Positions 1-11,732 of a stretch of 64,000 nt of DNA are shown piece after piece. The notes beneath the pieces were generated by a model. That model was not told the DNA's origin and ran no database searches. It saw only the letters and a program-made list of their open reading frames with translations. Origin of the DNA: Zelopaecilomyces penicillatus (taxonomy: Eukaryota; Ascomycota; Sordariomycetes; Hypocreales; Pseudodiploosporaceae); assembly GCA_005765155.1 (NCBI GenBank), contig VCCP01000005.1, positions 1,922,001 through 1,986,000 on the forward strand, given 5' to 3'. Each line of letters opens with the position of its first letter. The first letter of the stretch is position 1. The position numbers and the translations under genes were made by a program.

Positions 1-268
1 AATTATCTAGCTTTAATTAAATAAGTATATAGGTTTTATATATATTAAATTAATTCCTTATTAATTATTAAATATAAAGATAAGATCTGTTATATATAAA
101 AGAGTAAAGAATAATACTATAATAATATAAAAAGGAAGTATAAATATAAAAAAAGGATAAGGGTTTTTTATTTATTTTTTCTTCTCTTTTTATTAAATTA
201 AAAAGGATTATATACCTTATAAAAAATCTAATCTAAATATAAAAACTAGATTAATATAATTATAAGAC

Positions 269-306
<38 letters not shown>

Positions 307-500
307 TATAATATATTTATTAATTTTTTAAATAAATAATAAAAATATTAAATTAAAGAAATAATAAAATAAAGAATAAATTATAATAAAATACTATATA
401 TTTATAATTTAATCAATAGAAACTTTAAAAGCTTAATATATTTAATTATAATTTAAAAAGGTTATTTAAAGAGTTAATTAAAATTAAATATCTTAATTTA
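1..500 (+). repeat. RIP-degraded repeat, inverted partner of 6,590-7,090
   Basis: Reading this stretch against the reverse complement of 6,590-7,090 gives a clear, gapped match over its whole length: for example an AAGGGTTTTT run followed by a T-rich tract, a TATACCTTATAAA box, and AAAACTAGATTAATATA occur in the same order in both. The element continues past the left edge of the window, so its family cannot be named. Almost no CA/TG dinucleotides remain, as expected of RIP. No coding frame is visible. Confidence 0.7.
269..304. repeat. (TAA)n microsatellite, about 11 units
   Basis: An uninterrupted TAA trinucleotide run lies within the repeat at the left edge. The inverted partner near 6,815-6,835 has only a few ATT units, so the array expanded in this copy. 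Confidence 0.9.
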
Positions 501-2780
501 TATTTTAAAATATAAAATATAATATAAATAATACTTATAAAGATTAAATTATTTTTTAATAATATAATATTAAGATATTATAAAATTAAAAATATTAGAA
601 TAATTATATTAATTTATATATTTAATAAAATATTTTATAAAGTAAATAATTAAGTATATTATAAATAATATAATTAATAAATAAATTAAATAAAATTAAG
701 ATTTAATAGTTTTATTTTTAATAATAATTAAATAAATACTTAAGATTAATTAAGATATATATTATTTTATAATAGATTAAATTAATAAATATTAAATTTC
801 TATAATATATTTTATTTAAGCTTTAATAATAATATCTATTAAATAAAGAATTAATATTATTATTAAATTAAAGAAAATATATAATTTATATAATATTATA
901 AATAAATATTTAAATATTAAATATAAAATAATTATATTTATTATTAAAATAAAGATAATAAATATATTAATATTAATATTAAAGATAAGAGAATTAGAAA
1001 ATAAAAATAATTAAGTATTAAATTATATTTAAGTTTATTATATATAGTTTTAATAAAAGCTATTATATATTAAATAATATTAATAAAGCCTTTTTTAATT
1101 CTTTTTATAAACTATTCTTAATATTTATTATTATAAAGAATCCTTTATTTTAATATATTTTTTCTTTTAAATTATTTATTTTATTATTTAATTATATAAT
1201 TAAAAAAGAAAAGAATATATAAAAGGATTATTTAAAGTAAAATATATATTTTAAAATAAGATCTTTATATATATAATATATATTTATAAATAATTATTTA
1301 ATATTATTCTTTTTAAATAAATTTATTTAATTATTAAATTAATTAAAAAATATAAAAAAAAAATATAAAAAGAAAATATAAAAAGAAAATATTTAAAAAA
1401 AATATAATTAACATATATCTTTAATATTAATAGATTTAAATAATTAAAATATATTAGAAATTAATAATAAAAGATTAATAGAATATAATTAAATTATCAA
1501 ATATTATTAATAAAATAAACTTTAATTTTTATATTATAAATTATATTAATAAAAATTAAATATATATTTATTTTATAAATAATATAAATTAATAAAATAT
1601 TAAAAATTAAATATATTATTAAAAATAAAATTTATTAATATATATAATATTAATATTTAAATAATAAAGATAATATTAATAATTTAAATTATTTATAATA
1701 TATTAATATCTTTTAAAATATAAATTAATTTATAAATTAATTTATAACTCTTTTTATTATAATATATAATAATTCTTAAAAATAAAAAAAAACTCTTAAT
1801 AAATTATACTTATTTTAATTATTATAATCTAATCTATATTTTATAAAAAAGAATATATTATTTTATATTATTTAATATTAAAAGATAATTTAATTATAGA
1901 TTATATTTATATATTAAATATATTAAATATATTATTTATAATAAATTATATTTAAAAAAATTATATATTTAAATTATAAAGATATTAATATAAATAAAGA
2001 TTAAAATATATAAATAATTATAATAAATTTAATTATTATATTAAAATATAAAAAAAAGTCAATATTATAATAAATTTTATTTTTTAAGAAAATAATTAAA
2101 GTATTAAATTTTATTTATAAAAGAAACTAAAAAAAAAAATATTAAATAAATAAATATTATATTAAAATTCTTAGAAAAGATTATATTATTAAATTAAATA
2201 TATTAAATAAGATTAAAATTAAATAAGGAATTTATATATATATAAACTTTAAATAAGATAAATATTATTATAAAATATAATTAAATCCTATAATATATTA
2301 TATAATTAAAGTATTATTTTAATAGATAAAGAAAATAAAATAAGAATTAATTTAATAAAAGACTAATAGAAAAACTAATAATAAAGCCTTATTTATTAGG
2401 ATTTAAAGATAGATTTTTTTTTAATATTATAATAAATAATTTTTATAATTAAAAATATACAAGTTAAAATATAATAAGAATATAAAGGTAATTTATTAAT
2501 ATATCTTAAATAATATAAAAGCTATAAATAATATAATAATATTATTTATAATTATTATAAGAATAAAAAGAAGATTAATAATAATAATTATATAATAATT
2601 AAAAATTTTAAAATTTTAAATTATTAAATAAATATAAAATATATAATCTTTATTTATAAAAAGTTTAAATATTTATTATAACTAATAATAATTTAAATAA
2701 ATTTTTAAATTTTTTTAAAAATTATAATAAAAGTTTAATCCTTATCTAATAGTAATATTTTCTTAGTTTAAAGTTCTTTA
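501..2780. other. AT-isochore, no recognisable gene
   Basis: Extremely AT-rich, RIP-type sequence with stop codons in every frame. The only internal structure I could pair is the fragment at about 2,475-2,605, which recurs near 16,985-17,128. Composition switches abruptly to balanced GC at about 2,790, the edge of the UNG1 gene island. Confidence 0.8.
2475..2605 (+). repeat. dispersed repeat fragment S, copy 1
   Basis: A stretch reading ATCTTAAATAATATAAAA, then CTATAAATAATATAATA, a poly-ATT block and AGATTAATAATAATAATTA occurs in the same order and orientation at 16,985-17,128. Both are small pieces of a larger degraded element. Family unknown. Confidence 0.6.
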
Positions 2781-2784
2781 AATA

Positions 2785-3122
2785 ATAGATTTGATTATCA
2801 GGAAAAGCGCGTTAACTCTCTTTGATTGGACGAACGCGTTTCACTCTGTCTCGGCAATATAGCATTAGCAAAAGGGTCCAGATAGGAGAATACGCCACGA
2901 CACAGAGTGCGTAACCCACAACTGCAGCTTGGTATTCTCATTCCCAACAATATAGAAGAGACTACACCCTCCTCACAGCTCCCCCCTCTTCTATGCCGTT
3001 AGTACTGTTATGTTTTTGACCATTTCCACATCTTTGCTCTAACTAAGTTTATATTTGGCTTCCCGGCCTCTTCAAGTATTGCACTGGTTCCTGCGCTTTT
3101 CATCTGACAATCTGGACATTGC
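2785..3122 (+). promoter_or_regulatory. UNG1 promoter and 5' leader
   Basis: This 340-bp GC-balanced segment lies between the AT-isochore and the UNG1 start codon. It carries a palindromic AACGCGTT (2,833-2,840) containing the MluI cell-cycle box ACGCGT, a second GCGCGTT (2,807-2,813), and an inverted CCAAT box (ATTGG, 2,825-2,829). In budding yeast MCB elements bound by MBF drive G1/S expression of DNA synthesis and repair genes; use of the same logic here is an inference. The transcription start cannot be placed. Confidence 0.5.
2834..2839. promoter_or_regulatory. MluI cell-cycle box (ACGCGT)
   Basis: Exact ACGCGT within the palindrome AACGCGTT, about 285 bp upstream of the UNG1 ATG and 5 bp from an inverted CCAAT box. 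This is the known MBF (Mbp1/Swi6) recognition core. Binding in this organism is inferred from the site alone. Confidence 0.45.
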
Positions 3123-4299
3123 ATGATGGCTACCTTGAAAAGAAAAGCCGGAACGACAGATGCATTGATAGACACCAAAAAAACCAAAGTCAATGGCAGC
3201 ATATCTTCCTTCTTTGGGGCAGCACCAAAGTCAGCCAGTTCCGGCTCCACATCGGCTGCTGTTTCAGCACCCGTAACATTTGACAAGCAGAAGTGGATTG
3301 CTGGTTTGACAGCCGAGCAAAAGGCTTTGTTGGAGCTTGAGATAAATACTTTGCATGATAGTTGGTTGGCTCTCCTGAAGGACGATGTTGCATCGAATGA
3401 GTTTCTAGAATTAAAGAGGTTTTTGAATCGAGAGACGGCAGCAGGCAAAAAGTGGTTTCCTCCCCCGGAAGACGTGTATTCTTGGTAGGTTGTTAACGGG
3501 TACTCCGTGGCTTCACAGGGAAGATTAACTAACATTCACAAGGTCTCGGCATACTACATTCGATAATGTCAAAGTTGTCATTGTTGGGCAGGACCCATAT
3601 CACAACATCAACCAAGCGCACGGAATGGCTTTCTCTGTCCGACCACCAACCCCTGCACCGCCGTCACTGAAAAATATCTATATTGCTCTTAAGAAAGACT
3701 ATCCAACATTTGTCTGTCCACCACACAATGGTGGCCTTCTTACCCCCTGGGCAGATCGCGGCGTCCTCATGCTCAATACATGCCTCACCGTTCGCGCTCA
3801 CGATGCCAAATCACACTCTAACCGAGGATGGGAACGTTTTACGCAAAGAGTTATTGATCTTATAGCGCAGAAAAAGACTCGTGGGGTCGCATTTATGGCT
3901 TGGGGCACACCAGCTGGGCAGAGAGTTGTGAAGGTAGACAAACACCGACATTTAGTCCTCCAAAGTGTACATCCAAGCCCACTCAGCGCATCACGAGGGG
4001 GCTTCTTTGATTGCGGTCATTTCAAGAAGGCGAATGAGTGGCTGATGACTAGATACGGTGTTGAAGGGGAGATTGACTGGGCTCTTATTCCGAATAATAC
4101 TACAATATCAGTAAGGAAGAAAGATGCGCTGGAGGAAGAGACAAGGATGACAAAGCCGACAATTGCCGTACAAAGAACCCAAAATCCCAATGGCGGTTCA
4201 GATGATTCCAAGGAAGATGATATCGACACTGATGAAGAGGAGGCCTTGGAAGAAGCCCTGCGACTGACGGAGAAGGAGATGGAGAATTCAATGCAATGA
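3123..4299 (+). CDS. UNG1: uracil-DNA glycosylase (family 1), two exons
   Basis: Removes uracil from DNA to start base-excision repair, in nucleus and probably mitochondria. Exons 3,123-3,484 and 3,543-4,299 join in frame (TG|G, Trp121) to give 372 aa. Family-1 motifs are all present: GQDPYH at 136-141 with catalytic Asp138, Phe151 of the uracil pocket, PPSLKN (160-165), MLNT with Asn199, and HPSPLS with catalytic His264 and intercalating Leu268. The N-terminus carries basic clusters (LKRK; KKTK) and a PIP-box-like NGSISSFF (24-31) with Asn where Gln is canonical, as expected for PCNA contact. An acidic tail (about 311-372) follows the catalytic domain. The start is supported by an in-frame TGA 18 bases upstream; a second ATG follows at 3,126. 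The gene is not RIP-damaged although repeats flank it on both sides. Confidence 0.95.
3485..3542 (+). other. UNG1 intron (58 nt)
   Basis: Donor GTAGGT, branch-point consensus TTAACTAAC and acceptor CACAAG are all visible. Splicing restores the conserved YSWSRHTTFDNVKVV reading across the junction; without it exon 1 ends at an immediate TAG. Confidence 0.93.
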
Positions 4300-4391
4300 G
4301 TTGCAGTACCCCCTGATATGATTGAAATTCGTTTTACGTGGTTATATCTACTAACCCGGGCAGCGAATTGTTTGTATAGTACCTGTTCCTA

Positions 4392-4433
4392 AGTCAAAGC
4401 ACCCTATGTGCAACCACACCCCACGTGCAACCA
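4392..4433 (+). repeat. left terminal inverted repeat of Fot1-like element
   Basis: 42 bp matching the reverse complement of 6,206-6,247 with four mismatches, all C/T or G/A transitions. It contains two direct subrepeats of GTGCAACCACAC about 18 bp apart, a candidate transposase-binding arrangement. Confidence 0.9.
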
Positions 4434-4599
4434 CACACTTTTACCTTTACACTCTCAAACCTAATACATTGAAACCGCGTTTTCTCGTGCAGCTTTTATC
4501 GCATTAAAATAATAATTACATTTTTGGAATCGTTATACTTAATTATACTAAAAACAATATTATATTTACAATAAAAGATATAAATTTAGGTATTTCTTA

Positions 4600-6100
4600 G
4601 TGAATTGCTTTATAATACTAGGGAATCCCTTATAAAACACTTTATTATTAGCTTAATAGCTTATAATCTATAAATATTGCTAAAGAGCTAAAGCAATATC
4701 TTTCTAAGGATTAAAAAAAGTATCTTTATAATTAGATCCTTATATAAAAAGCCCTAGGGCTTTCTCTAATATATAAATAGCTTAAAAGCTTTATTAAAAA
4801 AATCCTTATTAATAATAATGATTTTTAATCCTTTAGAAAACACTAGATATAGGGTTTTTTATATTATAACTTAGAAATTAAGATTATTAAAGATAAGGGA
4901 TTAGATTATTAATATATAAATAGAGCTTTAACTAAAAGAATTAAGGATTTCTTTAGTTTTTTTAATATTTCTACTATCTATAATATCCCTTTATATCTAT
5001 AGTTTAATATAAATAAAATAGATATCCTTAAAGGATTTAAAAGTAATAATCTTATACTTAAAAACTTATAGAAAAAGCTAGTTTTAAAAAAATAATTAGA
5101 AATATATTATTAGATTATAATAATTAAATATATCTTAGCTACAGATAAGGTATTAAGTCTATTTATTATTTTTAAGGGATAGAGTATTTAATAATAATGA
5201 TTTCCTAATAACTTAGAATTCTTTATTAAGTAGTATTTTTATATATCTTTAAAGGATTAGACTTTTAATAAAATTATATTATAATAGCTTAAAGATATCT
5301 TTATCCCTAAGATAAAGCTATAGATAAAGCAAAAGAGATTTCTTATTATTAATAACTATAAAAATCATATAATAGAAGATTTTATATTTGAATATTATTA
5401 AAATAATATTTATTTATTATTCCTTTCTTTATATTTCTTTTATATCCTTTAATTATTAAATATATTGGTTTTTTTATTTATTAAAATAGCTTATTAATAC
5501 TATATAAATAATCTGCTTAATAGCTTTGATTCCTTACCTTAGTAAGATTAGCTTTCTTAAATATTATTATATAGCTAAAAAAGAAGCCTTAATAAGCAGG
5601 AATATTAGAATTGATTAGTTAGGCTTAGGGCTTTAGCTTATAAATATTATAAAGCCCTTAATAAGCTGCTTTATCCTCTAAGGACCTAAAGAAGAATAAT
5701 AATACCTTTAAACACTAATAATATTAGTTCTAGATAAAAAGGAATCTTTACTTATCCTTTTCTATACTTTATAATACTTATAAGAAATTTATAGTATTTA
5801 TAAAAGCATTAAAATCAATAACCTAATAATATACCTTCTTTTTTATAAGATTAATAGGGATCTAGATAGGTAGAACATGAATTTAATAGCTATATAAGCT
5901 AAAATAATAAAATTAGAGTATTAAATTAACTAGCTATAGTTAAGGAAGTAGTAAAAAGTGATAGAGAATTTGAATAGTCAGTTTATTTGGATAGAGCAGG
6001 TTATAGAGACAAGAGAATAGCTTGTTATATAACTAGAAGCTTCTAGAGTATTAGAAACGATTATAGCTTATAAATTTAAAGAGCTTTATAATGAGTAGTC
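4600..6100 (+). pseudogene. relic of Fot1/pogo transposase (DDE)
   Basis: No open frame survives, but one frame still reads a transposase. FNINKIDILKGFKSNNL at about 5,003-5,053 corresponds to the family's N-[VM]-DE-xG-I-x-EG-x-G-x-NGL motif, with catalytic Asp now Asn at 5,012-5,014. In the same frame LIINNYKNHI at about 5,342-5,371 corresponds to LIIDGHGSH, second Asp now Asn at 5,351-5,353, followed by a LLFLPLH-like stretch. Asp-Asp spacing of 113 codons suits this group. All changes are the G-to-A/C-to-T type expected of RIP. The limits given are approximate; the N-terminal CENP-B helix-turn-helix and third acidic residue were not individually located. Confidence 0.75.
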
Positions 6101-6205
6101 ACTGGCCTAGCTAGAAAACACCAGAAATAGCTATATTAGCGTTGTTGTTGTGTGTTTTTTTGCACCTTTGCACAGAGCGTTGTGGTGTTATGAGGCATTT
6201 TTTCA

Positions 6206-6247
6206 TGGTTGCATATGGGGTGTGGTTGTATATAGGGTGCTTTGACT
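6206..6247 (-). repeat. right terminal inverted repeat of Fot1-like element
   Basis: Reverse complement starts AGTCAAAGCACCC and follows the left repeat. At the four differing sites it carries A or T where the left copy has G or C, so this end has taken the RIP-type transitions. Confidence 0.9.
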
Positions 6248-6589
6248 TACTTGGAATCCGGTATAAGAGAGGTTATTATAAATCAGGCTATATATTTATA
6301 CTAATCACTTATAAATAAGGTTTAAGTGCTTTAATTAAAATATTAATAATATAATAATAATTAAAGCTTTATTTTAAAATTATAAATATTATATATTAAT
6401 ATAAAAATAAAAAATTAATATTTTAAAATTAATTATAAATTAAAAGATTAAGCTTTTAAAGATCTTATTTTAATTATTTATTATAAAGATATATTATATT
6501 TTTTTATTTTTTTATTTTTAATATAAAATAGATAAATTATATTATTTTAAATATTTTTAATAAAAAGATTAATCTTTCTTTAAATAATA

Positions 6590-7090
6590 TTATCTTTAAT
6601 TTAAATTAGATTTAATCTTTTAAATAATTTTTTTAAATTAAAATTAAATAAATTGATTTTTTAGATTTTCTATCTATTAAATTATAAATATATAATACTT
6701 TATTATAATTAATTATTTATATTATTATTTCTTTAATTTATTATTTTAATTAATTTATTTATATTATATTTAAAATTATTTATTTAATAGATTAATAAAA
6801 ATATTATATTTAATATAATTATTATTATTAATCTTATAGCTATATTAATCTAGTTTTTATATTTAGATTAAACCCTTTATAAGGTATATAATCTCTTTTA
6901 ATTTAATAAATAAAAAGAAAAAAATAAATAAAAACCCTTATTTTTTTTATATTAATACTTTCTCTTAATATTATTATAATATTATTCTTTATTCTTTTAT
7001 ATATAATAAATCTTATTGTTATATTTAATAATTAAAAGGAATTAGCTTAATATATATAATATCTTTATATTTATTTAATTAAAATTAAAT
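6590..7090 (-). repeat. inverted partner of the 1-500 repeat
   Basis: The reverse complement aligns with positions 1-500 (same order of landmarks). The copy continues rightwards beyond 7,090, pairing with DNA left of the window. With 1-500 it brackets the UNG1 island and the Fot1-like element. Confidence 0.7.
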
Positions 7091-10000
7091 AATTAAGGAT
7101 TAATAAAGCTAGCTTTAAAATTAGATTAATATATATTATATCTTTTTTAAAATATAATTAATTTATCTTAATTTCTTTATTATATAGAGATTATTTTAAG
7201 GTTTATTAAAGTTTAGGATTTTATCAGCTTTTATAGAATTCTATTCTTTTATATATTTTTAATAATTTTATAATTTATTATTATTTTAAAATATTATTAT
7301 AATAGCTTTATATTTCTTTATATTATTAATAGCTATTAATAATCTTATAATTTTATTATTATATATTTTTATTATTCTTATTATATAAATCTTATTTTTT
7401 CTTTTATTTCTTTTTTTTCTTTTTTTTTTCTTTTTCTTTTTTTCTTTTTAAATTAAAAGTATTAATTATATTCTTATAATATTTAAATATTTAATATCTT
7501 TAATATATATTTATATAATATTTTTTAATAAATTATTTTTATTATTATTTTATTATTTATTTAATTAATATTTAATAATTAATAATATTATTATTATTAT
7601 TTTACTTTTTATTATAAAAGGTATTATATTCTTATAATCCTTTTTTTTTATATAATTTAAACTAGATTTAATAAATAAATATTAAAGAAAAAGAATCCTT
7701 TTAAAGTATTAGCTTTATTATTAATATATTTATTTATCTTTATTATATCTTTATAATAATTAATTTCTTATTAAAAAAGATTATAAAAATTATCTTTAAA
7801 AAACAAGGATTTTATTTTTCAAAATAATTATTATATTATATTATAAATAAATTTAATCTTATTATATTATTATTATTAACTTTTATAAATATATTTATTA
7901 TTTATATAATATTATAAAGAAATTAAAACCCAATATCTATTATAATATTATTAATATATTATTTTAATTTTATTATATTATTATTATTATTATCTTTTAA
8001 ATTTTAATTAATATTTAGATTTATTATTATAATATATATTATAATTATAATAAGATATATAGATTATTATATTATTATAATAATATAATAATATTATTAT
8101 TAAATATTAAAATTAATTTTATTTATTATTTAAGCTCTTATTAATATTATAATTATTATTAATAAATCTTTTATTATTAAAATAATATATTATTATATTT
8201 TTATTATATTAATATAATTATTAATCTTATATTAAAATATAATAGTTTAAAATATTATTAAAAGTTATATTAAATATAAACTTTATAATATTATTATTAA
8301 ATTATAAATAAATCTTATTTTTATTATTATTTATATAAATTAAATAAAAAAAATAATTAAATTATTTTTATATTATTATATATATATTTTTATTCTTATT
8401 ATATTTTTATTATATTATTTTATATTTTAATAAAAATTAAATCTTTTTTTAATAATATAAATCTTTATAATATAAAAATAAATAGTAATAATATATAAAT
8501 ATTATTATAGTCTTATTATATCTAATATATAATTCTTAAATATTTTATAATAATATTCTAATTATAGATATTTTAATATCTTTATTATTTTATTATTTTT
8601 TTTTTTTAAATTTATATTATTAAATTATATTCTTTTAATTATTTAAATTTTATTATTTATTATATAATCCTTTTTATTATAAATATTATTATAAATATAT
8701 TAATTTAATTAATCTTATTTTAAAAAGATATAATAGCTTATTTAATAATTTATTAATAATAATCTAGTATATTTTAATATTATAAAATAAGATATCTAAT
8801 AATCTTTTTGCTTTTATTCTTATAATTATATAATAATATAAGGTATAAAGGGATTATTTAATAATAAAGAAAAGCTTTTAATCTTATTCTTTTAATTTTT
8901 ATTTATATAAATAATAAGCTTTTTATTTTAATTAAATTATTATATTTTTATATAGCTTTCTAGCTTATTTATTTAAATAATATTATAATTATATAATAGA
9001 TTTATAATCTTTATAATTATTAATACTTTTTTTAATAATATATAAAAGCTTTTTTTAGATTTTTATTTTTTAATTATTAATAATTAAAAAATCTATTTAT
9101 CTTAAATAAGAATCTTATATTATATTAATTTAATTAATTAAAATATTATAATTATATAAATATTATTATAATATTATATATTTATTTTAATAAATCTATA
9201 TAAGCCTATATATAATCTAAGCCTTTAATCTTTTATTATATAATATAAAAATTTAATAATAATATAAAGACTTTTAATTTAAAAAGATAAATAAAGATAG
9301 TTTTATAAGCTTTAATAATATTATATAAATATAATATTTATATTATATATATTATTTTAATCTTTTTAAAAATTAATAGTTTATTTATTTTATAAAATTT
9401 AATTATTTTCTAAATTATAATATTATAGATTATTATAATATTAATAATTTATATTATATAAAAAAAGATTTTTATATCTTTATAATCAGCTTTATAAATA
9501 TTAGATTTTATAATATAGGTTTATTTTAGATCCTAGTTTAATATTTAATAAATATAAATTTTCTATTAAATTTAATATTTAATAATTATATATATTTTAA
9601 AAGATATATTATAATATTATTAAATAAAAGGTTTTATATAGGTATAATATAAGCCTTAATAAAATAGATTAATTTAAATTTATTAATTTATAATTATTTC
9701 TTATATATTTTTAAGCCTTTTTTAATTAAAGATAAATATTATTTATATTAAGATTATTATTAAATAGGTTTATATTATTAATAAACTTTATTATATTTAA
9801 GCTTTAAATATTAATTAAGGCTTAATATAAGATAATAATATATAGAATAAAATAAATGAAAGAAAATAAAGATCTTTATAATATTTTTATAAGGATAAAG
9901 TATAAATCTATTAAGATATTATTTAGATATAGTCTTATTATTTTTTATTAAGATAGTAATATAACCAGCCTATTATTTATTTTAGGAACCTTTTTTTTTA

Positions 10001-10349
10001 AAGGGTTTAAAAGAGTTTATAATATAGGATTATATTAAAGGCCTTTTTAATATTTAATTAAAATAGTATTATATTATTATTATAAATCTAGATATTTTAA
10101 ATACCTTTTATAATTAAAAATATTATAGTGTTAATACTTCAATCTATTTAATTTTCTATCTGGTTTTTTAATAGATATTTAATATAATTAATAATATATT
10201 ATTTTAATTATTTTGATTATTTATAAAGAATATAATTAATATTTTAATTATATTTTTATTTTTAATCTTAAAATAAATAATTATATTTTAATATAAGCTT
10301 TTATTTAATTAATAATAATAATATAGTTTTATTATTTAATAATAATAAA
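7091..10349. other. AT-isochore, no recognisable gene
   Basis: RIP-type AT-rich sequence with dense stops in six frames. It includes a near-pure pyrimidine tract at about 7,396-7,450. I saw no LTR pair, RNA gene or protein motif. Confidence 0.7.
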
Positions 10350-10640
10350 GCTATTTATAATAATACTTTAAAAGAAATATAATTAATATTATATATATTT
10401 TTATTAATATTAAATAATATAATAAATCTTTTTTATATCTTTTTATAAAAAAAAAGATTTTAATTAATTATCTTTAATAATTATTAATAGTATTATTTAA
10501 TTTAATTAAATGATATTAATTTAATTATTAAATTCTTTATTAATAAATTTTCTAATATTAATATAGCTTTATATAAAAATCCTATTTATAATTATTTATT
10601 TTAATTTAATAGTTTAATATTATTATTTATTTATTTATTT
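10350..10640 (+). repeat. dispersed repeat R, copy 1 (uninterrupted)
   Basis: Matches a second copy formed by 11,515-11,557 joined to 18,562-18,835. Shared landmarks in order are ATATAATTAATATT, TTATTAATATTAAATAATATAATAAAT, TTTAATTTAATTAAA, GCTTTATATAAAAAT and TTTATAATTATTTATTTTAAT. The join shows that copy 2 was split by LTR element P. Family unknown. Confidence 0.65.
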
Positions 10641-11261
10641 GAAATTAATAAAAATAAATAAATATATTATATTTTAATATTTTTCTTTTAATATTTAATA
10701 ATAATTAATAGAATAATAAAATATTAATAGTATTTTATTAATTTTAATTTTAATTATAAATAAAAAAATTAAATTTAATATTAAATTTAAATATTATTTA
10801 AATTATTTTTATAAATAATAAATAGATTTATTTTATTTTTAATATAATTTAAAGGAAAATAAAATAATATATAATTTTAAATTTAATAATTAAAATATAT
10901 TAATTAATAATATTTAATATTTAATATCTTATTATTTATTTTTAAATAATTATATTAATAATAGATATTTTATTAATAAATTAAACTATTAAATATTTTT
11001 AAAAATATCTTTAAATTTATTAAAAAAAAATTATTAAAATATTAATTATATAAAAATAAATAGATTATATAGTTATAATATATAATTATTATTAATTATT
11101 ATAAATAAAAATAATATTTTTATTTTTTATTTAACTTAATAATTTAATTAATTATTTAATTAAAAAAGAAATTTAAAAGCTAAATATTTTAATAATTTAT
11201 TATAAATAATTTAAATAATTTAAATACTTTTTTTAAATATTTTATTTCAATTTTTTTATTT

Positions 11262-11425
11262 AAAAGATTATTTATAAATATAGATTTTATATAAATTATT
11301 AAGCCTTAAATAAAATTATAATAAAAAATTAATATTTATTATTTTTAATTAAAAAGATCTTTTATAAAATTTAAATTATAAAAAAAGATAAATATCTTAT
11401 AATATTCTAGATTTATTTTAATCTT
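11262..11425 (+). repeat. dispersed repeat Q, copy 1
   Basis: Aligns with 13,811-14,035 in the same orientation: GATTTTATATAAATTATTAA at the start, and TTTAAATTATAAAAAAAGATAAATA followed by CTTATAAT near the end. Copy 2 contains about 60 extra bases in the middle. It could be a solo LTR or a fragment. Confidence 0.6.
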
Positions 11426-11433
11426 TTTAAATA

Positions 11434-11508
11434 ATTTATTATATTATTTAATTTATTATATTATTTAATTTATTATATTATTTAATTTATTATATTATTT
11501 AATTTATT
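11434..11508 (+). repeat. 17-bp tandem repeat, about 4.4 copies
   Basis: Four consecutive exact units of ATTTATTATATTATTTA plus a partial fifth unit, lying between repeat Q copy 1 and the left end of element P. Confidence 0.9.
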
Positions 11509-11557
11509 AAATTCTATTATAATTTATTTAAAAAAAAATATAATTAATATTCTATAT

Positions 11558-11732
11558 TATTATAGGCTTAAGCTTAAAAGCTTAAGCCTTAAATATAAAG
11601 ATAAGATAGGCCTAGATAAAGCCTTATTAATATAAAAAAAAAGGATTAAAATAAAGATTTCTTTTTTCCTTTAAATTTATTAATATTATTCTTAATACTT
11701 ATTTATAATAATTATAAAGTTAACTTATTATA
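11558..11732. repeat. left LTR of element P
   Basis: Shares with 18,386-18,561 the order GCTTAAAAGCTTAAGC, GATAAGATAGGCCTAGA, AAGCCTTATTAATA, TTTATTAATATTATTCTTAAT, and TAATTATAAAG near the end. Differences are mostly transitions. Confidence 0.75.

Larger units (their letters stand above)
4392..6247 (+). mobile_element. Fot1/pogo-like Tc1-mariner DNA transposon, RIP-inactivated
   Basis: An 1,856-bp element with inverted ends starting AGTCAAAGCACCC and flanked on each side by TA (4,390-4,391 and 6,248-6,249), the Tc1/mariner target duplication. Ends and length resemble the fungal Fot1 group (about 1.9 kb; terminal AGTCAAGCACCC from memory). The interior encodes a destroyed DDE transposase on the + strand. 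The outer 100-150 bp at each end are much less mutated than the core. It lies 92 bp after the UNG1 stop, so it may supply or disturb the 3' end of that transcript. Confidence 0.88.

Noticed and set aside
3008..3535. 175-codon open frame on the minus strand over UNG1 exon 1
   Set aside because: It is antisense to a clearly conserved coding exon and shows no recognisable motif; a shadow frame.
2785..4390. tRNA or other RNA genes in the GC-balanced islands
   Set aside because: No A-box/B-box pair or cloverleaf was seen in either island.
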